Assembly (NCBI RefSeq): GCF_017916325.1
Contig: NC_090158.1
Location: forward strand, 356,501-420,500
DNA length: 64,000 nt
Source: Leishmania martiniquensis
Lineage: Eukaryota > Euglenozoa > Kinetoplastea > Trypanosomatida > Trypanosomatidae
Direction of reading: 5' to 3'
Part shown: piece by piece, positions 1 to 10,611 of the stretch
Numbering within the stretch: position 1 is the stretch's first letter
How the letters are laid out: each line of letters begins with the position of its first letter
Position numbers and translations under genes: made by a program
Notes under the pieces: generated by a model
What the model was told of the DNA's origin: nothing
Database searches by the model: none
The model's input: only the letters and a program-made list of their open reading frames with translations

Positions 1-1037
1 CAGCTGGCCGGGGTGACCGTGAAGAAGGCCGTCGACGGCGATGTGTTGGCGGTCATGTGGGCATCCGCAGGAGAGGTTGTCGCTGTAGTAGCGGCAGTGG
101 TGCTCGGAAGAGCGCCGCCAGCAGCAGCCATGAAGGGGAAGTACTGCGCCATTGGCACCGGCATCGCGACGCCGCTCGGCATGGCAGCAGCCATCCCAAT
201 AGGGTTGAACGGCATTTGGATTGGCATGCCATTGTTGCCGAGAGCCGCAGTGGGGATGGTGCTGCTGTTCACCGCACGGCGGCCCTGCGAGCCCCGACGA
301 GAGCCGCCACTGCGGCGCCTGCGATTGTTGTCACGGCGGTCGCGCTGCAACGAGGGCGGCGGCAGCGTCGTGTTGATGGCGGCACCCGCATCCCCAAGCG
401 GCTGTGGGGTGGCATGAGAGTCGGCGAGTCGGGCCTGCACGCAGCGGCCTTGCAAGAAGCTGCCGTTGAGCCCGCGAATACAGCTCGCCGCACTCTCCTC
501 GCTGTAGTACAGCGCGAATCCATAGGCCTTCGTAGGGGCGTTTCGGTTATCTACGCACAGCTTGGCCGCCTCCACACGACCGAACTGCTGGCACAGCTGC
601 CGGAAATCCTCCGAGCGGTATGTTGGCGGTACACCAGAGATGTAAACATTGCGGCGTACATTTTGGTTCTTCACCTTTGCCGGCTCTGCCGGCGGCGTCG
701 CCGTCTCGCCCATCGCCGGCGAGTCTGCGACGGTCGAAGGTGCGCCACGGCCGGCATTCTTGCCACCCTTCTTGGAGGGCGCCTGCGGCGTTTCCTTCAT
801 CGCAACCGAGGGGGAGAGCATGGTCCCCGGAAGCTGCGACTTCGGGTCAGTCATCATTCCAGTCGTCGGCGGCGACTCAAATGAAAGGAGCGACGATGTC
901 GTAAAGTTGTGTGTGCCGTCTAGCCGCTGCGAGATGCCCGATTCGCTCTGTGAGCCGCTGGCGTGCGACCCAAACGAAAGCGAGAACTCTTTCGCTGAGT
1001 TGTTGTGGCACGTATCAGATAAGTGCGAGGCACTCAT
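1..1037 (-). CDS. RRM-type RNA-binding protein, 3' part cut by window edge
   Basis: The frame opens with ATG at 1037 and stays open to base 1, so 345 residues are visible and the C-terminus lies outside the window. One RNA recognition motif is seen at about residues 129-205: RNP2 reads VYISGVP (131-137) and RNP1 reads KAYGFALYY (170-178). The N-terminal 125 residues are Ser/Thr/Pro-rich with a basic GGKNAGRG patch. After the RRM comes an Arg-rich stretch (RRDNNRRRRSGGSRRGSQGRR) and then a Pro/Met/Ala-rich low-complexity region. Single-RRM proteins with disordered flanks are the usual post-transcriptional regulators in kinetoplastids, where control acts on mRNA stability and translation; that role is inferred. 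The start is well supported because a strong polypyrimidine-AG acceptor lies only seven bases upstream. The family assignment is firm, but the RNA target is unknown. Confidence 0.9.
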   Translation of the reverse strand, partial: MSASHLSDTCHNNSAKEFSLSFGSHASGSQSESGISQRLDGTHNFTTSSLLSFESPPTTGMMTDPKSQLPGTMLSPSVAMKETPQAPSKKGGKNAGRGAPSTVADSPAMGETATPPAEPAKVKNQNVRRNVYISGVPPTYRSEDFRQLCQQFGRVEAAKLCVDNRNAPTKAYGFALYYSEESAASCIRGLNGSFLQGRCVQARLADSHATPQPLGDAGAAINTTLPPPSLQRDRRDNNRRRRSGGSRRGSQGRRAVNSSTIPTAALGNNGMPIQMPFNPIGMAAAMPSGVAMPVPMAQYFPFMAAAGGALPSTTAATTATTSPADAHMTANTSPSTAFFTVTPAS

Positions 1038-1044
1038 GGTGAAG

Positions 1045-1087
1045 CTCCGAGAGGAGTGCGTGGGGGGAGGGAGAAGAAAAAAAAAGT
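1045..1087 (-). promoter_or_regulatory. trans-splice acceptor and polypyrimidine tract of the RRM gene
   Basis: Read on the minus strand, a run of T and C about 35 bases long (complement of 1049-1087) ends in CGGAG. The AG (complement of 1045-1046) leaves a seven-base leader before the ATG. This is the spliced-leader addition signature; the exact AG is a prediction. Confidence 0.6.
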
Positions 1088-4000
1088 AGAGAAGCGCAGA
1101 CGAAACTTTGAAGCAAGACAAGCCGCGCGTAAAGCGGCGATTGTGAAAGGGCTCCGGAGAGAATAATACTTCACAGAAAAAAGAGTACCGATGAAAACGT
1201 CGGTGAGGAACAGACCAACGAAAAAGAAACGACCAGAAACGCAATATATAAATATATATATATATGCTCTGTCACCGCACACACACACACACGCACCCAC
1301 GCACTGTAGAGTTGTATGCAGTTGCCTACTGGCTGAAGGGAGGAGGAGGGGGGAGTGAATGGTGGCGAGGCTTTCTTTTGATATCAACCAGCAACAGCGA
1401 CCACACTCACACCAGACAAAGCACGCACTAAAAAATGCTATCAGAGAGGGAGGGGGGAGGGGGAGGGCTAAGAATAGTTGAAGCACCTGTCGTATGTAAA
1501 GGTTGTTGTTTGTTTTTTTGTGTGTGGGTGTGGGTGGGGGATCCGAGGAAAGAGCGAAGGGGGAGGGGGACAGGTCGAGATGACGTGCGACCTTTCCTTT
1601 TCCTCTTATCTTCTTGTGCGTGTGCGCGTGTATGCTAGAAAGCTTTCCGTCGGTCAGATTTATTGCAGAAACAGCAGCCGGAGTACAGGCAGACGAGAAG
1701 AGGATGAAGGATGGGGGAGGAGGAGGGGGGCAGGAGCGGCAGCGGGAGCGGGTCGAGAGGAGAAAAGGGGGGAGATAGAGAATACAAAAAGCAGCGGGAG
1801 ATGAAATGCTGTCAAAGGCGATTACAAGCGCGAGTAGCGAAAGGGGCCGCACAGAGACACACTCCTGAGAAAGACGCCAGAGAATAGGTCAATGGCAGAG
1901 AGGAAAAGAGCACAAACGGGCACGTGGGAAATTCGAAAAAAAAAACAGATAGAGAGAGAGTCAAACAGATTGACGTGTCGCTCAAGTGAGAGAAGCGTTG
2001 AGCTTCAGATAATGACCGTAAAAATAAGCAGTAATGCACTCTCTTTTTTTTCCTTCTTTTTCACAGCCTCTAAATCGCACAGGAAGACACCAAGAAGCTA
2101 CTATTTAAAAGAAGGAACAGGAGGAAATAACGACGAGGAATAGAATCCAAGACACAACGCACTGATATATATATATATATGACGAAGAGGCAAAGGGGAA
2201 GGAAAACAACTCCGGCAAACGCTGACACGAGGAAACGAAAGTTTTGAAGAAGGAAAGAGAGAGCGCGCGCAAGATGTACAGCGACAGTCCCCTCCAACGG
2301 AGAAATCGGCAGATAGGGAGAGGGGAGGGAAGGGGAGGCGTCAGAGAGAGAGAAGCAGCAGTTTTGTGTATACGTGAGCTCCTTTCTCCCTCTCTCTGGG
2401 GCGTTTTTCTTTCGCTGTTATTTTATGTTGTACTCTGTTGTTGTTGCTTGTGTGTGTGTGTGTGTTTATTTCCTCGAGGAGAGGTAAGAGGAGAGGAGTG
2501 GAGGAATGGGGCAGCAGTACGGCGCCTTTGTGTGTGTGTGTGTACTATCCAAAGGAGGGCAGAAGATCAAGTGAGGTGGGGCGAGGGGAGGGGAGGGAAA
2601 GACTCTCGATCGGCTTCCACACCCAGTTGCCTGAACGTTTGTGTCACCCCAGCGGATCTTCCTCTTCTTTGCTGTGGTGAGTGTGTTCTTCTTCCGCGCA
2701 ACTTCTTGTCGTCGTATCCTCCGCAGTGTACGCGATCGTAACCTTATTATGTGGGACAGGTGCGTGCAAAACGCTGCTGAGTGCGTGAGTGTTCTATGTA
2801 AGGACACCACTGCTAGACGTTGTTCGTGCGGGTGATGCTACTCTATGGAGAGGAGGCGGCTGCGTCCTCGCCGCCACGACAAACGCTTGCGCGCACACGA
2901 AATTTCAGAAAAAAACAAAAAAAACAAAAAGAGGAGACAAAGTGACGGTGGTCGTGGAACAGAAGAGCACACTGATGGAGCAAAAAGAGAGGGCACGAGA
3001 GCCTTCCTCAAACGAAGCAGAGGAAGACTGATGGACACACACAAAAAAAAAATAGAGAGAGAGAACGTACAACGCACGCCTAAGAAAGAGAGAGAGAGAG
3101 ACCGACCAAACACAGTCACACATACACACACGCACACACTCAATCACTCGCACACACGCACAGAGAGAGGAAGAGAGGGAGAGAGTAAACGCAAGCAGAA
3201 GCACAAGCACAGGAAAGGAAGAAGAAAGATGGAATGATGCTGATGCTGACAACGGCGAGATGAGCGAAGGGGAAGGGGATGAGAGAGAGGGGGGACCTTT
3301 GAAGCCTGGGAGAGAGGGAGGGAGAGGGGGGAAAGAAGCAGCCAATAAAGGAGGCAAGGAGGGAGGCCGGTTGGGTATGAGATATACGCGTCGCAAAGAG
3401 AAACGTGCGGAGTCGGGGGGAAGGGGAGAGAGGGAGAGAGGGAGGGAGGGAGGGAGAGCGAGAGAAAGCGACCTCGCCTCGATGTACGCTCTTTTCCTTT
3501 CTTTTTTCGTATGCGAATGCGGGTGTATGAACGCCTCTTCTGCTTGCTACTGCTGCTATGATGGTGATGGCTCCTCGTTTTTGTTGCTGTTGCTGTTGTT
3601 GTAGGTTTGTTTCGTCGTGGTGATGGTGTTGTTTCTCTGACGGGTACAGTCCTGTTTCGTTCGATGGCAGAGAGGAGGGAGGGAGGGCAGGCGGCTGGCA
3701 GTGAAAGATCTGTTTATACACGCACAGCCCCGTGGTGGTTGATTGAGGAGACAAGACAGAGAAGGGGGGGAGGGGGTGGGGAAGAGGGAAAAGAGGGGAG
3801 AGAAAGAAAGGAAACAGATTTACCAGCGTATCTGAGCCCGTGTGCGCCGACGACGACAATAGGTATGGTAGTGCGTGTGTGTGGAAGGGGGAGGGGAGGA
3901 TGGAGGGCGCGGTATGTACGGTCGACAAAGAGAGAGAGAGGAGGGAAGGGCATGCGAAGGTGTCCAGTCACGTCAGATTTGGAGAGAGACGGACAAAAAT

Positions 4001-4422
4001 TACAAAAAAGCGCTTGGCGAAGCCGTAGAGGCCGCGAGGAGCGCGGGGGGACGCTGTGCGCAGTCGGCATAGCACACCTGACACACATGTCGGAGCGCAG
4101 AGGCACACAAACATGCAGTCGCCTCTCTTGTTAGATCCAGCAGCTGGGCCTCACCTCACAGCGGCGGCGTCTGTAAGCGACGGAGCGCTGATGTGAAGAC
4201 CAAGGAGTGAAACCGGAGATGCGCGCCAACTCGACCGCTGACATACATGAAATGACCCTCCAGCGACCATGTCATCACGAAATCGCTGCGCGTCCTTTCC
4301 AGTTTCGATCGTGTAGGTCAGTGGATGTCGTTCAGTGTTACTGTATTAGTTCCATCACAGCATCCGTAACCCCTCTCGTATGTGTCTGAGACTACATTAT
4401 GGCGGAGGTATTCTAGCGCACA

Positions 4423-4441
4423 AGTCCGCCACAGGCGGACT
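4423..4441. other. perfect short hairpin
   Basis: The sequence AGTCCGCC-ACA-GGCGGACT gives an eight-base-pair GC-rich stem with a three-base loop. It sits in complex, non-microsatellite sequence just before the interspersed repeat. Its function is unknown. Confidence 0.6.
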
Positions 4442-4509
4442 GAGACGGAGCTCTTCGTCATTATGGACAATTGCTGCCCCGCAGCGCCCCTACTCCGCTC
4501 CGACCCGAT

Positions 4510-4635
4510 TCACCTCACAGGCCCAATCGCAGAACGCGAAGCAGCGGGGTAGGCATGTGCTACAGCAATGCACTGCACCCCCATCATCCGAGCGCGACCT
4601 TGCCCTTTCACTCTACATGTTCGCCCCACGCTTCT
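4510..4635. repeat. diverged interspersed element, copy A
   Basis: This stretch aligns with 38500-38640. Shared landmarks are GCGAAGCAGCGGG, a GCTACAG(C/T)AATGC(A/G)CTGCA block and a later TCTACATG(T/C)(T/C)CGCC block, at matching spacing. The two copies have many substitutions and small gaps, so they are old. Both lie in predicted 3'UTRs. A degenerate SIDER-type retroposon is a plausible identity, but I could not establish ends, a poly-A tail or a target-site duplication. Confidence 0.5.
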
Positions 4636-6116
4636 ACTCACACCACCCCCTCCCCAACAACACCGGCCGTCACGTTGCGCATTCCGTTCGGGGCGGCCTC
4701 AGAATCCCCCATTTCATTAGTCGTCAAAGTGAGCGCTGGGTGACGTGCACCCGAGTCGCCCCACACCTTGCCTGATGCATGGAGCGCACAGACGTGCCCA
4801 CTGCTGCAGGTAGCTCCGACAGCACGCCATGTTGGGCCTCGCCGCCGAGATAAAGAAGCGATACATTGCTGCAGCTTCCTCGACCACGGCGGCGCTTGAT
4901 CCTGTTACCGGCATAGATGGCTCGGCAGTGATCGGGGATAGGGGCTGCCGGGCTCCCCCATACGAAGTGGGGCGCGGAGCTCCTGCGATGCAACGCACCC
5001 GAAGATACCTCCACACCATATGGGCTCAGGGGTAGCGTCAGAAAACGCAGGGGAGAAAGGTTTACCCACGCCGTACAGGCACAAGGGGTAGGGGGGCAAG
5101 ACGGGACAGGAGAGGTAAGCGCACGGCCTCTCCTCCCCCTCCCGGCTGCCTCTTCCTCTCTTCATTTTTCACGATGCGTGGCATGGCGTGTGTCTGGGAG
5201 GGGAAGGGAAGGGGAGCAAGGAGAGGGACAATGCAGGACGACAAGTGAAAAGGTATGTGGCAGCCAACCAGCAAGGATAGGCCCTACGAAGCGAGAGGAG
5301 ACGCCGGTAATGGTGCCTGTACGCCCAGACAAAGTGAAAAAAAAAGGGCGGGAGGGAGGTCAAGAGAAGACGCCCGGCGTAGCCCTGCAGGAAGAAAACC
5401 GTTACCCTTCTCAGCTGCGCGAGACTATCGGCCCATCCGCCAAACGTTTATCTCCTACGGGCGTCGTCCCTGTGCCTGGGCAAGACACGAGGCCCCTTTG
5501 GCGCCCCGCAGCAGCCCTGGCCCGCCCCTTTCGCCAAGCCCCACCAAGCAGCCTAGCACCTCGACAGACGCCTGCGTCAATCCTGTAGGGGTGATCGGCC
5601 TATTTGTGCGGAGTATGCGATGCCGCACTACAACCAATGTACGCGGTGCCAGAGGAGTGGAAGGAAAGAAGAGACACCCAACGACTCTCGACCAGCGGAC
5701 GCACCCGTCCCGAGCAATCAAAAAAAAAAGCGGGTAGGAACAGCACAGACGAAGTGTGAAGTGTGGCCGAATCGAGCGCCCTGGCGCGCAGCCCCTGCCG
5801 AGGCGCAGAAGGAGAGGATGTTGGCAGCGAAGGGCCCCGTGGAACTCGTCATGGCCAACGACGAAGAAATGCTTGACTCAAGTAGTGCGATGGTGTTGAC
5901 CGCCATCGAGGTGGGTAAACGTGAGGGGAACCATCACACGAAAAAAAAGGTGAGGAGCCGCGATAGCTGCACTGAACGACAGCGTCACTAAATCCCACTC
6001 ACTCCCCAACTCTTTCCCCACCCATCCACCCACGCAGCTCGCGCCACTCTCTCCATCGTCACTCTTAGTCATACGCTAAGTTCACTTCATTCCTCCCACT
6101 ACCACCGCCTAGCCGT

Positions 6117-7694
6117 TTAGACAATGGAGCTGAAGTCTGTCGTCGCGCCGTGCAGCGGATTCTCTGCAGCGGCAAAGCTCCCTAGCAGCTCCTGTACCTT
6201 GTCGATACCAGCAATGCGCAGTGAGCTCGTCAGCAGAATCTCACTACACTGCGTGTAGCGCACGAGCCGGCTGCGCGTGTAGTCCGTGAGTCGAGCGAGG
6301 AAGCGGATGGGGGCCGCGTCCGTCTTGGTCAGCACAATAGCAAAAGGTATTTGATAGGCCTCGAGCAGGTCGCAGTAGGCGTAGTCCAGGTGCTGCAAGC
6401 CCTGCGCAGATGCACAGAGGAACACGCGCTTGATGTTGCGCGGCTGGTACAGCAGAGGCCGCCTGGTGCCGCTGCCTTCGTGATCACCGTCAAGCTCACA
6501 CCCAGCCTTCTCTGCCGTGTCGGCACCCACCTCTAGCGACTTGCTGCTCATGTCACCAAGTGGCTGATGGGGGGCCGCGATTGACTTGCCATGAAGACGA
6601 TGCCGCTGCATCTTCTGCGCGGCACCAGGTGCTGCACACGCCCTGAGGTAGGCCCGCATCGCCCGCACGGCGTTCTCAGCATCGATGGCGGGAGTGCATA
6701 TCGGATCATAATGGCCATATCCGGGGCAGTCAACGAGCACCAAACGGCTTGCGACGCTGTAAAAGCGCAGCGAGCTCGTCGTGCCGCGCAGGTGGCCGTA
6801 CGGCGTGACCATCGCGTTCACTATGGCATTCACGAGAGAGGACTTTCCGCTCGAGGTACGGCCGATGAATGCCACTTCGGGCAGCAAGCTGTGCCGGGGG
6901 TGCAACCGAGCTGGCGGCTTCTGCTCAGGGTGCCGAGGCGAACGCGGCGCCTGATGCTGTCGGGCACTTCGGCCTCTCTTCCCCGGCTTACCCGTGGCGG
7001 CAGACGCTGGACTGGCTGCGGCATGGCTGAGCAATACAGGGAAGTGCTGTGGGTGGGTGGCACAGCGCACTTGCTTCACCTGCCCACCGAAGGCGAATGT
7101 TTGCTGTGCCTTCATAGATGTGTTAAAGACCGGCGCTGTGCCGTCTCCTTTGGTGATCCAGTGCTCCCATGAGACACCACGCTTCAGCTTCCTCTCAATG
7201 CGGCGGCCGTGCAGACCAAGGTAGATCTCTTGCAAGATGGAGCGGTCAAGCGGTCGCTGGCGAAGTTCTTCACGAAACGAAATGGTGCTAGGTTGTAGTG
7301 TCTCCCGCACGGCTCCCTCGACACCGTACTCTTCCACAAGCTTCTGCTGCTTGCGCAGATGTGACTTAGAGTCCCGCCACACCTTCTCCAGTGCTGCATC
7401 ATTGCCCTCCCGAAAGGCGTCCAGCTGTTGCGCCCGCCGCAGCTCCGCCGCGCTCTCCGTCGGCAAGAACGGCGCAACAGCAGAACTGACGCGGCAGTGT
7501 GTCTCATACTCCGTGGCGTAGGGCGACAAGGTCGCTGAGGGAGACGCGTTCGACGCGCCAGCCAAGCCTTCGCCTAACGACGACAGCGGAGGGATCACAA
7601 TTTTGTGCCGCGAGCTCTGCTGCAATAGCGTGCGTGATGAGCGCAGCAGCCCACCAGGCACCGACCCAAGACGCGCGCACGGCGTTGATTGCAT
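6117..7694 (-). CDS. EngB/YihA-type GTPase, probably mitochondrial
   Basis: The protein is 525 aa with a TRAFAC-class GTPase domain in its second half. G1 is GRTSSGKS (278-285), a GTT pair at 304-306 is the likely G2, G3 is DCPGYG (322-327) and G4 is TKTD (456-459). The G3 form DxPGYG is typical of the EngB/YihA/YsxC branch, whose bacterial members help assemble the large ribosomal subunit. The N-terminus is rich in Arg, Ser and Leu with few acids, which suits a mitochondrial presequence, so a role in mitoribosome assembly is inferred. It is much longer than bacterial EngB (about 200 aa): there is a 270-residue N-terminal extension and an insert of about 70 residues between G3 and G4 (about 350-420). 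Start: ATG at 7694, with a possible splice AG near 7829. Confidence 0.92.
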   Translation of the reverse strand: MQSTPCARLGSVPGGLLRSSRTLLQQSSRHKIVIPPLSSLGEGLAGASNASPSATLSPYATEYETHCRVSSAVAPFLPTESAAELRRAQQLDAFREGNDAALEKVWRDSKSHLRKQQKLVEEYGVEGAVRETLQPSTISFREELRQRPLDRSILQEIYLGLHGRRIERKLKRGVSWEHWITKGDGTAPVFNTSMKAQQTFAFGGQVKQVRCATHPQHFPVLLSHAAASPASAATGKPGKRGRSARQHQAPRSPRHPEQKPPARLHPRHSLLPEVAFIGRTSSGKSSLVNAIVNAMVTPYGHLRGTTSSLRFYSVASRLVLVDCPGYGHYDPICTPAIDAENAVRAMRAYLRACAAPGAAQKMQRHRLHGKSIAAPHQPLGDMSSKSLEVGADTAEKAGCELDGDHEGSGTRRPLLYQPRNIKRVFLCASAQGLQHLDYAYCDLLEAYQIPFAIVLTKTDAAPIRFLARLTDYTRSRLVRYTQCSEILLTSSLRIAGIDKVQELLGSFAAAENPLHGATTDFSSIV

Positions 7695-8651
7695 AGTTTC
7701 TTTGGCTATTCTCTTCTTCGCTCTCCCTTACGCGCGCTTTGACGACGCGATGGCGGAGGTCAATTCGAGAGCGAGTGCAGAGGCACACTCCCATGCACAC
7801 ACGGACACACGCGCGCGCGGGGCCGCAACTTCCAACAGAGACAGAGCGTAAGGTCGGGCTAAAGACAGCAAAGACGAACGACGACCACTAGCCCTTCGTA
7901 CTGCAGGTGTTGGCAATCGTGCCTGCGTGCTGTGGATACCGGATGAGTGCTGTCTGTGGCCCTGCGCGAAGGAGGGAGCATGTGTCAAGAGAACGACCAA
8001 CATAAAGACAGCGCAACACTGCTTTCAGAACACAGTGGATGGAGAGCAAACGGGGCAGAGGGAGGCATTGCACCCGCCCGCGCGCGGGTACGTGGATGGG
8101 AGTGTGAGGAGGAGAGACGACAAGAAGCAGTGTGAAAAGGTAAGCAGAGAGCGGCGTGCAGTGCAGCCGAAGGAGGGAGGAGGACACACTCAGCGTCAGT
8201 GCGGGCCTTGCGAAACGGCCACTGAAAATGCAGCATGCGTACGCCCCACACACATAGCGACATATCAGCAGGCAGCACTGACAAGCAGCAGGCCAGCCGT
8301 TCATCACTTCGCCCTTGACGACACGCACCCCGCCCTTGAAGGCATCAGCAGCCCGCCGAAAGAGTCACCAACGACCACTACACATGACAACCGGTACGGC
8401 TGCCTAATGGCGCACCTTCGCTACTGCTCCCTTGGCGCCTGTGTCGTTCCTCCGTGCGCTGCTCTCCAACACAGATGTGCAGAGCATCTTCACTGCCTTT
8501 TCCTTCAGTTTACTCATCTGTCTATGCGTCTGCCTCCCATACCACACAGCGTCTTCTGCGCTTCCGCAGGTGCTCAGTCCATCACCATCACATGAGCGAC
8601 GATGCGCGCAGACACACACGCGCGCACACAGCCAACGCCCCCTACAACACA

Positions 8652-9181
8652 CACACACGCACGTCATGCCTCTGCTGCATCACAGCCCACCCCCGCTCCG
8701 CGAGAGCCAGCCGTCTGCCGTGCCATCGAGCCGCGCGCCTAGCGGGCTCTTCTCCCACCGCCCCGCCCCTTCCTCGCAGATGCGCGCGGCGCCTTCCCCC
8801 TCCCCCTCCCCCCTATTGCAGTCGCGGTGACTCGATGGCGCTGCTGCCTCGTCGCTGCATGTCTGCACCTACCACGTCCGTCGCCGCCGCTGCAGGGATC
8901 GTGTCTAGGTGGCGTGCCCGCATGCGCCGCGACAGGCGGTGCGTCGCCATGAGCCTGTGGCAGCAGAGGGGCACGCCACCTCCCCTCCACGACCCGCACG
9001 CCTCTGCCAGGTCGGGGCGCGTCGGGCGGAAGGGTGCCCGTGCACAGACGTGCGCTGGCAAGCACAGGCGGCTCGCGGCTCGCCCCCATGGGTGGGGACC
9101 ACACGGGGCTGGGCAGGGGGGCAGAGGCAGGCACCCAGCAGGAAGTCCGTGCCCCCCGTGCCCCCTGCGGCGCGGGTGAGA
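8652..9181. repeat. 530-bp SIDER-like repeat, copy 1
   Basis: I compared this block line by line with 28034-28563 at a constant offset of 19,382 and found no difference over 530 bp. The flanks diverge immediately on both sides. Size and location (a predicted 3'UTR) match Leishmania SIDER retroposons, which average about 550 bp; that identity is an inference. It is GC-rich, carries no convincing coding frame, and begins in a CA-rich tract. Confidence 0.85.
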
Positions 9182-9356
9182 GAGTGGCAGGGCAGCACAA
9201 TGAGCAAAAGCGAATACAAATCGATTACTTCTCTGAGAGGGCGACCCCCCCGCCCTCCCTCTCTCTCTCAGCGTACACTCGCTGACACCCCGCACGGAAG
9301 CGTCTCCCTCCGTCTTGACGTTCGCGCTCAGAACAAACAGAAAAGGACGGTACATA

Positions 9357-9410
9357 CAATTCTATATCTACATCTATATATATATATAGATGTAGATATA
9401 GATAGAATTG
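9357..9410. repeat. long AT-rich hairpin
   Basis: The left arm CAATTCTATATCTACATCTA is complementary to the right arm ending TAGATAGAATTG, through a central TA run. The right arm carries one extra GATA unit that would bulge out. The total is 54 bases, nearly all A/T, in a locally GC-rich region 175 bases beyond the 530-bp repeat, within the predicted 3'UTR of the 810-aa gene. Confidence 0.8.
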
Positions 9411-10611
9411 CGGGCAAGCACCGCGGTCATCGCCGTGGAAAGGGCAATGAGCACTGCCACGCAGGTGGGCGTAACGTCGTTTCAGCCACACTGCACATTT
9501 CCACATTTCGGGTTCATGTGCGCGCAGCAGAACGCTGACGCGACCAGCTGCTACGGAGTTGCTTCTGGCGAAGTGGGCCTTGCAGAGAAGGCACCAATCG
9601 CAGGTTTCCCCCTGAGACACACCGAAGGAGAACACATCAGCGGTGGGGAAGGGGGTAGAGAAAGGGGAGGGAGCTGCGGTATGAAAAGCGGAGGTGAGCA
9701 AAGGCTAAGAGCCGAAACTGGACAGACAGACGCCGAAGGATGCCCCCCCCTCTCCCTCCCTCCAGCACGTCCGACACCGAACACTACAAGAAGACTGAGC
9801 GAAGAAAAGGGAGGAAACAGAGGGTGAGGCGCAAAGACTATTTGCAGCAGGTATATCGGGTGTCACAGAGGCCGGGAGAGACAGGGAGGGAGGGAAGGAG
9901 GGAGGGGGGCGGCAAGAGAAGGACAGCATAGGAGGAGGGCAGCACTTCAACACCTTAGCGCGCTTGTAGCATTGCTTAGGGAAGAGGGTGAAAGCGGTGG
10001 TGCCATGAGCGTCGTCAGACACATAACGACAACGAATAGAAACGGAGGAGAGCGCGCGCAGGAGAGGGAGACAGAAAAAACAGAGAGATAGAGAGAGCAG
10101 AGGAAGAAGAAAGCGCGCACTGCGGGGGGAAGGAAAGAATGAGGTATGTTGCAGGCGCGGTCGAGGACGAACTCGAGGAAAGGTGCAGATGTCTTGCGTA
10201 CGGTGTTCGCATGGGAGGCGATCACAGGAGAGAGAAATAGTAAAAAAAAGAGAAAAGGAAAGACGATCTGAGCGGTTTTTTTCGCTACTCGCCAAGCGAA
10301 GGGTAAGCGCAGGAGAAAGCGGCACCGACCCCCTCGCACCGCGCATGCACCCGGAGCACCACGAGCAGCAGCAGCAGCATCGTGTGAGGGTCTACCGCTA
10401 TATCTTCTGCTCTGATTTGACTTTCTTTCTGAGACGCGCTGCTGAGGTGAGCCGAGTGAGGAGGAGAGGAGGAGGGGGGGAAACGCCGAGGAAAGCGGAC
10501 GTCAGCGCAGGAGGAGCGACCAGATGGCGAAGGTGTTCTGCCGGCTGCACCCGTCATGCGGTAATAGGCATCTGCTGCATAGCAGCATGTGCGTGCGCTC
10601 AGCACACACAT

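Larger units (their letters stand above)
1088..6116. other. 5 kb spacer: 3'UTR of the GTPase gene and intercistronic DNA
   Basis: No gene is supported. The plus strand is dominated by purine tracts (GAGG/GGGA runs at 1430-1480, 2300-2350 and 3260-3480) and microsatellites: TA at 1243-1265, CA at 1276-1294, AT at 2165-2180, TG at 2448-2466, AG and CA at 3050-3140. From about 4140 the sequence becomes complex. It holds a perfect short hairpin at 4423-4441 and an old interspersed repeat near 4510-4635. A weakly coding-like plus-strand patch lies at 5735-5912. Confidence 0.7.
7695..10611. other. 2.9 kb spacer: 3'UTR of the 810-aa gene and 5'UTR of the GTPase gene
   Basis: No gene is supported. 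It contains the 530-bp perfect repeat (8652-9181), the AT-rich hairpin (9357-9410) and purine-rich low-complexity sequence (9640-9930, 10040-10260). Open frames here have skewed Ser/Arg/Pro composition and no recognisable domain. Confidence 0.7.

Noticed and set aside
57..884. 275-codon plus-strand frame
   Set aside because: Antisense shadow of the RRM gene, whose motifs are in the minus frame.
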